DNA of 64,000 bases, taken from contig NZ_JACGZW010000001.1 of assembly GCF_014145675.1 (NCBI RefSeq), positions 558,001 to 622,000 of the forward strand, in the 5' to 3' direction. This stretch comes from Amycolatopsis dendrobii. Its GTDB lineage: Bacteria; Actinomycetota; Actinomycetes; Mycobacteriales; Pseudonocardiaceae. The notes beneath the pieces were generated by a model that did not search any database, was not told the origin of the DNA, and saw nothing but the letters and a program-made list of their open reading frames with translations. A program made the translations under genes and the position numbers. Below are positions 43,083-51,103 of this stretch, one piece after another; the first letter of the stretch is position 1, and each line of letters opens with the position of its first letter.

Positions 43083-43652
43083 GTGACGGAGGACAAACCG
43101 CTGCGCGCCGACGCGCGGCGAAACCGCGCGAAGGTGCTCGAAGCCGCCGAGACGGTCTTCGCGGCCAAGGGCACCGGCGCGCCGACCGAGGAGGTCGCGC
43201 GCGAGGCCGGCGTCGGCATCGGCACGGTGTTCCGGCACTTCCCCACAAAAGAAGCGCTGCTGGAAGCCGTGCTCTACGCGCGGCTGCACCGGTTCGTCGA
43301 CGAGGCGGACGCGGTCGTCGCGCAGAACGCCGAGGACGCCGGAGCCGCGTTCTTCACCTTCCTCACCAGCTGGATCGAGATGTCCAGCGCCAAAAACGCC
43401 TACTTCGAAGCGCTCACCTCGGCCGGAGTGTGCGTCCCCAGCACCGGTTCGGTGATCGGGGAGCGGCTGCGCGAATCCCTCGGCGTGCTCCTGCGCCGCG
43501 CCCAGGACAGCGGTGCGGTGCGACGCGACGTCACCACCACCGAGCTGATCCCGGTGATCATCGGCACCGCGAAAGCGGCCGAGCACGTCGGGTCCGATCG
43601 CGAGCTGCGGGACCGCACGATCGCCATCCTGTTCGACGGCCTCCGCACCTGA
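43083..43652 (+). CDS. TetR family transcriptional regulator
   Basis: 189 aa. N-terminal TetR HTH (about 9-57; ARRNRAKVLEAAETVFAAKGTGAPTEEVAREAGVGIGTVFRHFPTKEALL) and a ligand domain of the TetR_C SbtR-like type (RDRTIAILFDGLRT end). Likely repressor of the divergent MFS transporter through the dyad at 42942-42957. GTG start at 43083 has TACCAT 7 nt upstream, so the mRNA is probably leaderless. Confidence 0.92.
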   Translation: MTEDKPLRADARRNRAKVLEAAETVFAAKGTGAPTEEVAREAGVGIGTVFRHFPTKEALLEAVLYARLHRFVDEADAVVAQNAEDAGAAFFTFLTSWIEMSSAKNAYFEALTSAGVCVPSTGSVIGERLRESLGVLLRRAQDSGAVRRDVTTTELIPVIIGTAKAAEHVGSDRELRDRTIAILFDGLRT

Positions 43653-43708
43653 GCCGCCGGCCGCGGGCGCCGTGAGGAGGGCGGGGGAGCCGGGCCTAAA
43701 CTGAGCTG

Positions 43709-44476
43709 ATGACCAACCGCTTAGTCTGTATTGGCGATTCGTTCACCGAAGGCGTCGGGGACGACGACCCGTCCGCGCGCAACGGGGTGCGCGGATGGGC
43801 CGACCGGGTCGCCGAGGTGCTGGCCGCCGGGGAGCCGGGGTTCCGCTACGCCAATCTGGCGGTGCGCGGGAAGCTTCTGCCGCAGGTGCTGAACGAACAG
43901 GTCGAACCGGCGCTGGCGATGAAGCCGGACCTCGTCACGGTTTACGCGGGCGGCAACGACTTGATGCGGCCGCGGGTAGACATCGACAGCCTCGCCGACT
44001 CCTACGAACGCGCCGTGGCCCGGTTCCGCGCGGCCGGTGCGCAGGTGCTGCTGTTCACCGGCGTCGACGGCGTCGAGGACGCGCTGTTCCGGCAGATCCG
44101 CGGCCGGGTCGCGATCTACAACGAGCACGTGCGCGGCATCGCGGCGCGGCACGAGACACTGCTGGTGGACATGTGGTCGATGCGTCAGCTGCGCGACCGT
44201 CGCATGTGGTCCCCGGACCGGCTGCACCTGAATGCCGCCGGCCACACCGAAATCGCCATCGCAGTCCTCGACGCGCTGGGCGTGCAGCACGGTCTCGCGC
44301 ACGCCGCACTGGGACCGCGCCCCCGGCTGTCCACCCGGGAACAGCGCGCGGCGAACCTCCGCTGGGGCCGGGAACACGCGCTGCCGTGGATCGGCCGACG
44401 CCTGCGCGGCGAATCCTCCGGCGACACCATCGCCCCGAAATACCCGGAACTGCGGTCGTTCGAGGAGACCGTCTAA
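43709..44476 (+). CDS. SGNH/GDSL hydrolase
   Basis: 255 aa. Block I CIGDSFTEG (nucleophile Ser12), block II Gly in NLAVRGKLL, block III YAGGNDLMRP with oxyanion Asn, and block V SPDRLHLNAAGH with catalytic Asp and His. No signal peptide, so cytosolic. Family members deacetylate or de-esterify sugars and lipids; substrate unknown. TAAACT 6 nt before ATG suggests a leaderless transcript. Its stop overlaps the stop of the convergent CGNR gene. Confidence 0.93.
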   Translation: MTNRLVCIGDSFTEGVGDDDPSARNGVRGWADRVAEVLAAGEPGFRYANLAVRGKLLPQVLNEQVEPALAMKPDLVTVYAGGNDLMRPRVDIDSLADSYERAVARFRAAGAQVLLFTGVDGVEDALFRQIRGRVAIYNEHVRGIAARHETLLVDMWSMRQLRDRRMWSPDRLHLNAAGHTEIAIAVLDALGVQHGLAHAALGPRPRLSTREQRAANLRWGREHALPWIGRRLRGESSGDTIAPKYPELRSFEETV

Positions 44477-45000
44477 CCCGCGAGCTGCCGCGCGCGATGG
44501 TCGGCGACGTTGACCCGCGTGCCGCAGCGAGTGGAACAGAACCGGCGGCGTCCGTTGCGCGACGTGTCCACGAACGCGACGCCGCACCCCTCGCGCGCAC
44601 ACACGCCGAGACGGTGCGGCTCCTCGCACACCAGATGCGCGAGCCCGCCCGCCGTGTAGGCGTAGAACCGCTCGACCACGCCCGCGCCCTCGCCGGAGTA
44701 GTGCAGATGCGGCGTTTTCCCGTCGTGACTGGCGATATTCGGCCGGCACGCGGCGACGGCGAGCAGCTCGTTGAGGAGGTCGATCCGCTCGGCCGTCGTC
44801 TCGGCGACGAACACCTGTTGCAGCCGCCGCCCCCACGCGAGAATCCGCCCCGCCTCGTCCGCGGTGATCCGCGGCAGCACCATGTCGCGCGCCTGCCCCG
44901 CGGCCCGCACCTCGGCGGCCGTGACGTCGTCGCGCTGGGCCAAGGTCGCCAGGTCGGCGGCTACTTGCGCGCCCGCGCCGCCGTAAGGATTGAAGTGCAC
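44473..45000 (-). CDS. CGNR zinc-finger (ABATE domain) regulator
   Basis: 175 aa from GTG 45000 (VHFNPYGGAG); an in-frame GTG six codons upstream is possible, but the HFNPYG start is the family norm. The N-terminal ABATE stress-response domain is followed by the CGNR zinc finger CAREGCGVAFVDTSRNGRRRFCSTRCGTRVN (Cys4, near 125-160). Presumed DNA-binding regulator. A near-identical start region (NPYG, with the same upstream TAATGGT) occurs at 51349 as a decayed copy. Confidence 0.88.
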   Translation of the reverse strand: MHFNPYGGAGAQVAADLATLAQRDDVTAAEVRAAGQARDMVLPRITADEAGRILAWGRRLQQVFVAETTAERIDLLNELLAVAACRPNIASHDGKTPHLHYSGEGAGVVERFYAYTAGGLAHLVCEEPHRLGVCAREGCGVAFVDTSRNGRRRFCSTRCGTRVNVADHRARQLAG

Positions 45001-45116
45001 TCGACCATTACAGCACACGTCTTCTTGCTCCGGAAATGCCCGTCCGGAAAATAAGATTGACGCAGCGTTTCGCCGTAGGTGAAGATGATTCCACCACAGC
45101 GGATGAAGGAGCGGTC

Positions 45117-45251
45117 ATGACGAACATGCGGATGCGGGAGATGCGAGGCCACTATCCGGCCGCACTCCGTGCTGTCCGGTGTTCGCCGCTTCAGCAGCGC
45201 CAAACCGGCCGAAAAGGCGGTCGCCCGGGCGGTATCCGCTCCCTGACCTGA
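45117..45251 (+). CDS. Small ORF (44 aa), possible leader peptide
   Basis: 44 aa, ATG behind GAAGGAG at ideal spacing, followed 24 nt later by an intrinsic terminator. Met/Arg-rich start (MTNMRMREMRG), one Cys, no signal or TM. No homologue recognised. The ribosome-site/ORF/terminator arrangement is that of a leader peptide or small regulatory transcript, but a chance ORF cannot be excluded. Confidence 0.4.
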   Translation: MTNMRMREMRGHYPAALRAVRCSPLQQRQTGRKGGRPGGIRSLT

Positions 45252-45274
45252 CGCAGCAGCCGCTGCGCACCGGG

Positions 45275-45314
45275 AGCCGCCCGTCGGGAAACCGATCCGG
45301 GCGGCTTCTTTTGT
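45275..45314 (+). terminator. Intrinsic terminator before tRNA array
   Basis: A 9-bp stem (45275-45283 with 45298-45306) is followed by TCTTTTG. It closes the small-ORF transcript upstream of the tRNA array promoter. Confidence 0.7.
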
Positions 45315-45393
45315 GGAGCCGCTGAACGCAATCAATTCCCGTCGCCTTTTCGCGAAGGCATTTCCCTGCTGCCCGTTTATCGGCGGCGGTTCT

Positions 45394-45422
45394 TTGACAA
45401 CTGCACAGCGGAGCAAGACATT
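45394..45422 (+). promoter_or_regulatory. Probable tRNA-array promoter
   Basis: A consensus -35 TTGACA (45394-45399) is followed at 17 nt by GACATT (45417-45422), about 80 nt before the first tRNA. The -35 is the best in the window. A 9-bp hairpin (45469-45497) lies between promoter and first tRNA. Confidence 0.55.
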
Positions 45423-45501
45423 TCCGAGACTCGTCCCCGTCGCCTCACCCGCGGCCAGGACGAGCGCCGGGTCCGGCAGTCACGCGCCGCCGGACCCGCA
45501 C

Positions 45502-45586
45502 GGTGAAGACGGGGCGGTGGCGGCCCCACCCGGCTGTAACCCGGGTGCCCTTGCGGGCAATGAGGGTTCGACTCCCTCCTTCACCA
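45502..45586 (+). tRNA. tRNA-Tyr(GTA), divergent
   Basis: 85 nt. Acceptor GGTGAAG/CTTCACC pairs perfectly. The anticodon stem CCCGG/CCGGG holds loop CTGTAAC (anticodon GTA). A long variable arm (GCCC TTGC GGGC) is as expected for bacterial tRNA-Tyr, and the T arm is GAGGG TTCGACT CCCTC. The core is odd: position 8 is A instead of the near-universal U. No encoded CCA. Confidence 0.85.
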
Positions 45587-45611
45587 CTGCGCCCAGCCCA
45601 GGGCGCGTCCC

Positions 45612-45684
45612 GCGGCCGTGGTGAACTCGGCGGACACGTCGGTCTTCCAAGCCGAAGCAGAGGGTTCGATGCCCTCCGGCCGCT
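45612..45684 (+). tRNA. tRNA-Gly(TCC)
   Basis: 73 nt. Acceptor GCGGCCG/CGGCCGC, anticodon loop CTTCCAA (TCC), T arm GAGGG TTCGATG CCCTC, and discriminator T as in bacterial tRNA-Gly. The D-stem is short (GTG/CAC). No CCA encoded. Confidence 0.88.
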
Positions 45685-45712
45685 CGCGGCGCCGCCATGG
45701 CGTTGGCCGCAC

Positions 45713-45786
45713 GCCCCCGTAGCTCAGCTGGACAGAGCGCCGCACTACGAATGCGGAGGTCCCAGGTTCGAATCCTGGCAGGGGTA
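45713..45786 (+). tRNA. tRNA-Arg(ACG)
   Basis: 74 nt. Canonical D arm (TAGCTCAGCTGGACAGAGC), anticodon loop CTACGAA (ACG, inosine-modified in bacteria) and T arm CCAGG TTCGAAT CCTGG. The acceptor GCCCCCG/CAGGGGT has a C-A mismatch at pair 6-67 and a G-T at 1-72, which is unusual. Confidence 0.92.
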
Positions 45787-45838
45787 CGGGCCCGGCGCGG
45801 AGGGGGCGCCGGCGCCTTCCTGCGGCTCCGGCCGCACC

Positions 45839-45912
45839 CGGATGCGAGGGGCACCGGCGACCCCGCCTGGTTCGGGACCAGGAGACACCGCGTTCGACCC
45901 GCGGGCATCCGA
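45839..45912 (+). tRNA. tRNA-Pro(CGG), divergent
   Basis: 74 nt. Acceptor CGGATGC/GCATCCG, D arm GGGG/CCCC, anticodon stem CCTGG/CCAGG with loop TTCGGGA (CGG), T arm CCGCG TTCGACC CGCGG, discriminator A. Position 8 is G instead of U. All four stems pair perfectly, so it should fold despite the unusual core. Confidence 0.82.
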
Positions 45913-45928
45913 CCTCGTCAGCCCTCGT

Positions 45929-46000
45929 TCCCGGTTGGTGTAGCCGGCAGCATCGCGGACTTTGGATCCGCGGGCCCAGGTTCGAATCCTGGACCGGGAG
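45929..46000 (+). tRNA. tRNA-Gln(TTG)
   Basis: 72 nt. Acceptor TCCCGGT/ACCGGGA with discriminator G, anticodon loop CTTTGGA (TTG), T arm CCAGG TTCGAAT CCTGG, and the GGTGTAGCCGGCAGCA D region typical of tRNA-Gln. Confidence 0.93.
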
Positions 46001-46004
46001 CCGA

Positions 46005-46076
46005 TGCCCGTTCGTCCAACTGGCAGGACGCCGCGCTCTGGACGCGGAAACCGAGGTTCGAACCCTCGACGGGCAG
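46005..46076 (+). tRNA. tRNA-Gln(CTG)
   Basis: 72 nt. Acceptor TGCCCGT/ACGGGCA with discriminator G, anticodon loop CTCTGGA (CTG), T arm CGAGG TTCGAAC CCTCG. Only 4 nt after the TTG-Gln gene, so both come from one precursor. Confidence 0.93.
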
Positions 46077-46092
46077 CACCCCGCCTCCCCTC

Positions 46093-46166
46093 GGGCCGTT
46101 AGCTCAATCGCGCAGAGCAGCCGGCTTTTACCCGGCGGGTTCAGGGTTCGAATCCCTGGCGGCCCA
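46093..46166 (+). tRNA. tRNA-Lys(TTT)
   Basis: 74 nt. Acceptor GGGCCGT/GCGGCCC, anticodon loop CTTTTAC (TTT), T arm CAGGG TTCGAAT CCCTG, discriminator A. The D-loop AATCGCGCA lacks the usual GG pair (G18-G19). Last member of the array; a 7-bp GGTCACC/GGTGACC hairpin follows. Confidence 0.92.
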
Positions 46167-46432
46167 CTTCCGCCCCCGTGGTCACCGGAGGTGTTGGTGA
46201 CCTGGGGATTTGTGCTGTTCGGACGATCTTCCGCAGACACTGCACTGTCCATTGCGAGGGCAGCGGGGCATGTAGCGAGTTCGTTCATCTGTGCGGGCGC
46301 TTTCGGGTCCGCGAGGGCGGTGCTGTACGGGAAGGAGTTCCGCGCGTCGACGGAGTGTGTCTGGGTCGATGGGACCGACCCCATGGTGCGCCCTCGGGGC
46401 TTCAACACGGGCAGGCTGCGGATGCGGCGATG

Positions 46433-49192
46433 TCATGGGTGCAGATGGCCCGTCGCGGCGTCCAGGTTGAGGTCCCATGGGCGTGCGGCACCGTCCAGCC
46501 CCGCGCTGAGCAGGCGGCCGTCCGGGAGGTAGGACATGGCGCGGATCAATGACGTATGGCCGGTGAGGGTTGCTTCCACTCGGGGGTGCTGCCTGTCGGA
46601 CAGGTCGATGGCACGGATCGTCGCGCTCTGGTCGGTTACCGCGAGAGTTCGAGTGTCAGAGGTGAAAAGGGCGTTCTGAAAGGAACTCGGGGGCAGCGGA
46701 GGCGGGGGAAGCTCGCGAGGCTTGGCGAGATTGCTGGTGTCCCACAAGCGCAGCTTCTCGTCTCCTCGTGTGTCGGTAGTGGCGGTGATGCCGTGGGTCG
46801 AGCTCAGGACCACGTTGCCGACCCCGGTCCACGTAGCAATTTTCCGCGCAGTCGAGTGCTTGCTGCTGTACTGCCAGACTTGGATCGATTCCGTCGGCCA
46901 TTCGTCCTGATAGGCAAACGCTGTGTGACCGTCAGAGCTGAAGCTGAGCGAATTGGTCGTGGGCAGCTCGGCGAGCGTGCGCACGCCGCTGTTGCGGTCG
47001 ATCGCCAGCAAGTGCGAGGCTTGGCCGAAGCCCCACACGGCCACGACTGTCCCCGAAGGGTCGACGCTGGCCGAACTAGCGTCGGTAATGGTCGCCTTCA
47101 GCGCTGGGGCTGTTGGGTCGCTGAGGTCGAACAGGTCAACCACGCTGTGCGGTCGGGACAAGGTGAGCCAACGGCCGTCAGCGCTGAGACTGATGGCAGC
47201 GCGCTCGCCGAGGGAACCGGTGATGGTCGCCAGCTTGCGGTAGTGGGGCAGGTCCCACAGTTGCACCACGTTGGCGTCCGCGAGGGCGATAAGGCGGCCG
47301 TCGCTGGTGAGAGCGACAGCCTGTACCGCCTCGATGTTGCCGGAGAAATCGATCCGGTTCGGCATGGCATCAGCACTGAGCACCAGGTCCCGCGCCTCGT
47401 CGGTAGGCGCAACCTGGTAAGCAGCCAACCCCAGCCGTGCAGCCTCGGAGGCATCTGTCGGCAGGAAGCCCCGCCCTTGCGAGACCATCCGTTGCGACAA
47501 CGCCAGTGCCGCTTGCTGTGCCGCCTGCTGCTGTTCGGACACGCCGTAGGCGATAGCGGCCGCCACAAATAGGAACAGGACCGAGAGAAGCGTGACTACT
47601 CGGCGGTGACGGCGTGCTCGCTGTCGTTCAAGTTGTGACTGCTGCTCCCTGAGCGCTGTTGCTGCGTGCAGAAAGGCACTCTCGACGGTGTTCAGAGCGG
47701 GGGCCTTCTCCGCGCGCCAGGTCAGCGCACTATCAAGTCTCGCGCCGCGGTAGAGGATGCCCGGATCGCGATCGAGGCTCTCCCATTCCTCGGCAGCGCG
47801 GGTCAGTCGCCGATGGACCCGCAGACCCTCACGATCTTCGGCGACCCAATCCCTGAGCCGAGGCCAGTGCCGGATGAGCGCTTCGTGGGCGAGTTCGACA
47901 GTGGCGACGTCCAGCGTGATGAGCCGGGCCGCAGCCAACCGCTCGAGCACAGCGTTCACGCCGGGAGCGTCGGTGTCCAGTTCGTCGCGCTTCAATCGTC
48001 GGCTGGTGTCGTCGGCGTACCCCCCAGGGTCGATCAGCCGCAGGAACAGGTTACGCGCGATCAGTTGCTGACCCGCGTCGAGCGAGGTGTATTCGGATTC
48101 CGCGGTGTTGGCCAGCGCGCCCCGGATGCCGCCGGTGGCGTGGTAGCCCGACAAGGTCAGCGTGGTGCCGCGGCGGCGGTGCCACGTTTCTCGCAGCGCG
48201 TGGGAGAGCAAGGGAAGCACAGCGGGCTTGTCGTGGGCTTCGGCGACCAGTTCGTTCACCAACGCGCCTTCGACGCTGAGCCGGGCCATGGCGGCGGGTC
48301 TGACGATGACGTCACGCAGTTCGGGGGCGGTCATGGGGCCTAGCAACAGGTGTGTTTCGGAGATCGCCTCAGCCAGCGCCGGGTGTTCAGCGCACCGGGG
48401 GTAGAAGTCGGCACGGACGCCGATGACGACTTCGGCTGCATCGGACGCGGCGAGCAGCGCGTCAAGGAATGCGGCACGTTCGGCGGGGGCCGCGCACAGG
48501 GTGAACAGTTCCTCGAATTGGTCGACCACCACGATCGGGGTCCGGTCGTGCGCGGCTTGCCGGAGCAGCAACTTCAGATTGCCCGGTGCCGACTTCAACT
48601 CGTCCAGGACCTGGCTCGCCGGGGACCCGAGAATTCGGGCGAGATGAAGAGCGCATTCTTCGAAAGCGCACGGCCCCGGAGTGAAAAACAGGATTGTGGA
48701 ATCCGCTCGGCGGGCCGCGAATCCAGCCCGCAACAACGACGATTTTCCCGCTCCCGACGGCCCGAATACCGCGAGGAACCGGTGCTGAGTGAGTTTGACA
48801 TCCAGATCGTCGAGTACCCGTGTCCTGCCGAAGAACCGACATGCGTCCTCTGCCCGGAAGGCGCCCAACCCGACATACGGTCCGTCTTCCGTCGTTTCTT
48901 GTGCTCCGGACCCCGCTACGTCGGCGGCCAGTTCCGCAGCGAGGCCGTGCCAGGCACTCTCCCATTCGGTGACGTCACCGCCGCATGCTCGGACGTAGGC
49001 GAGTGTCACCGTGAGTGTCGGCAGTCTCCGCCCGCCCGCAGCGTCGGACAACGTGCCCGCAGCGTAGTGTGCGCGCCGCGCCAGCTCTCGGTATGTCGGG
49101 CTGCCGGCCTTCTCCCTCAGTTTCCGTAGACCTTGCGCGAACTGCGACAACGCGTCGCCATCAGGATCCAAAGGCCGCTCTCGTCTCGGCAT
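46433..49192 (-). CDS. HTH - nSTAND1 NTPase - TM - WD40 protein
   Basis: 919 aa. N-terminal XRE-like HTH (about 12-75; LRKLREKAGSPTYRELARRAHYAAGTLSDAAGG), then the novel-STAND NTPase: YVGLGAFRAEDACRFFGR lead-in, Walker A GPSGAGKS (144-151), Walker B VVVDQFEELF (221-230) and the winged-helix part (VELAHEALIRHWPRLRDWV). A membrane helix lies at about 535-555 (VVTLLSVLFLFVAAAIAYGV), then WD40 blades to the end (SDGRLIALADANVVQLWD .. GHTSLIRAMSYLPDGRLLSAG). STAND NTPases act as ligand-triggered switches and many are implicated in immunity. The GC bias is visibly weaker than in flanking genes, which supports transfer. Confidence 0.92.
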   Translation of the reverse strand: MPRRERPLDPDGDALSQFAQGLRKLREKAGSPTYRELARRAHYAAGTLSDAAGGRRLPTLTVTLAYVRACGGDVTEWESAWHGLAAELAADVAGSGAQETTEDGPYVGLGAFRAEDACRFFGRTRVLDDLDVKLTQHRFLAVFGPSGAGKSSLLRAGFAARRADSTILFFTPGPCAFEECALHLARILGSPASQVLDELKSAPGNLKLLLRQAAHDRTPIVVVDQFEELFTLCAAPAERAAFLDALLAASDAAEVVIGVRADFYPRCAEHPALAEAISETHLLLGPMTAPELRDVIVRPAAMARLSVEGALVNELVAEAHDKPAVLPLLSHALRETWHRRRGTTLTLSGYHATGGIRGALANTAESEYTSLDAGQQLIARNLFLRLIDPGGYADDTSRRLKRDELDTDAPGVNAVLERLAAARLITLDVATVELAHEALIRHWPRLRDWVAEDREGLRVHRRLTRAAEEWESLDRDPGILYRGARLDSALTWRAEKAPALNTVESAFLHAATALREQQSQLERQRARRHRRVVTLLSVLFLFVAAAIAYGVSEQQQAAQQAALALSQRMVSQGRGFLPTDASEAARLGLAAYQVAPTDEARDLVLSADAMPNRIDFSGNIEAVQAVALTSDGRLIALADANVVQLWDLPHYRKLATITGSLGERAAISLSADGRWLTLSRPHSVVDLFDLSDPTAPALKATITDASSASVDPSGTVVAVWGFGQASHLLAIDRNSGVRTLAELPTTNSLSFSSDGHTAFAYQDEWPTESIQVWQYSSKHSTARKIATWTGVGNVVLSSTHGITATTDTRGDEKLRLWDTSNLAKPRELPPPPLPPSSFQNALFTSDTRTLAVTDQSATIRAIDLSDRQHPRVEATLTGHTSLIRAMSYLPDGRLLSAGLDGAARPWDLNLDAATGHLHP

Positions 49193-49436
49193 GCGTCATC
49201 CCCTCCCGGCCGCTGCCCATTGTTCGGGTGTCGGTGTTCGGAGTCCAGGGGCCGACACAGAACAAACTCATCGGGCTAGACATGACTCCGGTTGCACCGC
49301 CCAGCGTGAGCAGCGGGTATCCACCGCCCGGCCGTACGGGGAGACGGACGGGTCCGAGTCGGTCGGGGAGACGTCGGGAGACGCCCTGGCCTGTGGGGTA
49401 AATCGATGTTCATTGTCCAGAATCGAGGGATCTGTC

Positions 49437-49841
49437 ATGAAATCACGATTTGGCACGGCGACAGCACGTCCGCAGCGTGGCTCCGGCGCTCAACGGCTCC
49501 GGCGAATCTCCGCAGCAGTGGCTGCCGCGGCCGTCGGGCTGCTCGCTCTCGTCGGCCCCGCCGCCGCAGCACCCCAGGCGGCCCCAGCCATCATCCCTTG
49601 TCCCTACACCAACTTTTGCATCTACAGTAACCCGGGCTACACCGGAACAATGTACAAACTGCACGACTGCCATGATTACCCAGTGGCCTTCTCCGGTATC
49701 GGATCTTGGTCCAACAACCAGACGCGCGGGACCCGGGCGGTCTTCAGCAACGGCGACGGGTCCAAATATATAACGTACCCTGCACCAAGCTCTTACCCGC
49801 GCTTCGACTGGACACCGGTCGCCGACATAAAACCCTGCTGA
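49437..49841 (+). CDS. Secreted peptidase inhibitor I36 family protein
   Basis: 134 aa. Sec signal (about 20-47; ISAAVAAAAVGLLALVGPAAAA) then a cysteine-containing beta domain with PCPYTNFCIYSNPGYTGTMYKLHDC, the crystallin-like I36 pattern of Streptomyces metalloprotease inhibitors such as SMPI. Four cysteines could make two disulfides. ATG 49437 follows GAGGGA. Extracellular; target protease unknown. Codon use is less GC-biased than average. Followed by a strong hairpin terminator. Confidence 0.88.
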   Translation: MKSRFGTATARPQRGSGAQRLRRISAAVAAAAVGLLALVGPAAAAPQAAPAIIPCPYTNFCIYSNPGYTGTMYKLHDCHDYPVAFSGIGSWSNNQTRGTRAVFSNGDGSKYITYPAPSSYPRFDWTPVADIKPC

Positions 49842-49876
49842 AGTCCCGCGTAACACACGTCAACCACGAATGAAGG

Positions 49877-49914
49877 TGCCTGATCCTGTCGCGAGATGAC
49901 AGGATCAGGCATTT
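49877..49914 (+). terminator. Rho-independent-like terminator
   Basis: A perfect 14-bp stem (49877-49890 with 49898-49911), 7-nt loop, then TTT, 35 nt after the I36 gene stop. Confidence 0.8.
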
Positions 49915-50146
49915 CCTGCGGAGTGTTGAGGAGTGGATCGGCGAAACGGTCGCGCGGAGCTTGCGCGGTTCTCAGCACGAGGTTCAGAGAAATGTCAGCT
50001 TCAGGGGCATGGGCCGCAGTCTGCATCCCCTTCGACTAATTTCTTTCGCTCCGGACATCGCGCGGGTCCAGCCTCGCTCCGCGACTGTTCCGTTCACCAC
50101 CCGCCGGGGCATGCTCGTGGGGCGAAGACGTTCTTTTGAGGCCAGG

Positions 50147-50450
50147 GTGCCCGCGGTACTGGTCCACGAGTTGCACCCCAGTACGCGAGCGGCGATTGAA
50201 CCGTCCTTCGCACTGGCACCGCCCGCCGACAGCGACGAGTCGGTGGAGCACCTGGGCAGCAGCATCGACATTTTCGAGCTGTACACCCGGAACACAACGC
50301 CGGGCGCGATGCTCGGGGCGCCCATGGTCACCTTCCCGCTGGCCATCCCCGCGGAAGGTCTTCCGGTCGGGCTGACCGTCCAAGGAGCACGGTTCGACGA
50401 CCGCCGGGCACTGCGCCTCGCCGAACGCATGGCGGAAACGGTGGCGAACA
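50147..50450 (+). pseudogene. Amidase signature family remnant (C-terminal part)
   Basis: In-frame translation gives VPAVLVHELHPSTRAAIEPSF .. TRNTTPGAMLGAPMVTFPLAI .. GLPVGLTVQGARFDDRRALRLAERMAE, which matches the last quarter of amidase-signature enzymes (the NTxPGxxxGxPxxxxP and GLPVGLQxxG blocks). The Ser-cisSer-Lys catalytic core is absent and no start or ribosome site precedes it. The reading frame stays open to about 50674. Interpreted as a truncated gene. Upstream 49915-50146 holds nothing recognisable. Confidence 0.65.
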
Positions 50451-50608
50451 CCGACGACCCGACCGGTTGGACGCGTCCGGCCTTGCCGGGTCGCGACGGC
50501 GTGCGAGCTGGCGGCCGCGGAACTGTCAGCTCAGGCTGTGATCTGCTCACGGTCAGGTTCCACCGGCGAGCCTGTCGACGACCCGGCACGGCAACGAGCG
50601 TATCCGCT

Positions 50609-51103
50609 TCAGTTCCGTGCGGCATCCCGTTGCGTCGCAGCGCGGAACCGGCCGAGATAGAGCGGCCAGCCTGAACCGGAGCCGAGGCTCGTGAAGCTCT
50701 CCCAGCCTTCGCCGTGCCGGTCGAGGTGGCGGTGTTCGAGCGCGACGCGGGTGCGCTCGCCGTCCTCGGCGGTGAATCGGATCTCCACCTCGCTGGTGCG
50801 ACCGGGATCGGGCTCCAACTGCCAGCGCGGGCTGATGTCCCAGCTGAGGACCAGCCGGTCTGCGGGCTCGTAGGCGAGCACCCGTGCCCAAGTGCACCGG
50901 CTGCCGTCGGTCCCGACGTCGTACACCGTGCCGCCGGCCGCGGGTTCCAGCACAGTCCGTTCGATCGGCACCGGGAGGAGGTTGTGTTCACGAGGCTTGA
51001 CTTCGTCGAACCGCTCGGTGAAGAAGAGGAAGGCGCGCTCGCGGGGAACGTCGACAACGATGTCGACGTGCAAGGCGGTCGGGTCTTGAGGCGTGGTGCT
51101 CAT
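50609..51103 (-). CDS. SRPBCC (AHSA1-like) domain protein
   Basis: 164 aa. START/Bet v1-like fold of the AHSA1 group: HVDIVVDVPRERAFLFFTERFDEV at the N-terminus, the VLAYEPADRLVLSWDISPRW centre and the ERTRVALEHRHLDRHGEGW end. Cytosolic ligand-binding or chaperone-cofactor-like domain; ligand unknown. Such genes commonly pair with an ArsR regulator; a broken ArsR gene sits 4 kb away. ATG 51103 follows AAAGGA. The open frame continues upstream into the CGNR-like remnant. Confidence 0.85.
   Translation of the reverse strand: MSTTPQDPTALHVDIVVDVPRERAFLFFTERFDEVKPREHNLLPVPIERTVLEPAAGGTVYDVGTDGSRCTWARVLAYEPADRLVLSWDISPRWQLEPDPGRTSEVEIRFTAEDGERTRVALEHRHLDRHGEGWESFTSLGSGSGWPLYLGRFRAATQRDAARN

Noticed and set aside
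45503..46408. Several open frames across the tRNA array on both strands
   Set aside because: They overlap seven well-folded tRNA genes and have no motifs.
46167..46432. Possible gene or integrase remnant between tRNA-Lys and the STAND gene
   Set aside because: Open frames exist on both strands (one with a CPRNGQC..CGRSS pattern), but no family is recognised and no repeat of a tRNA 3' end was found, so no attachment site or integrase is claimed.
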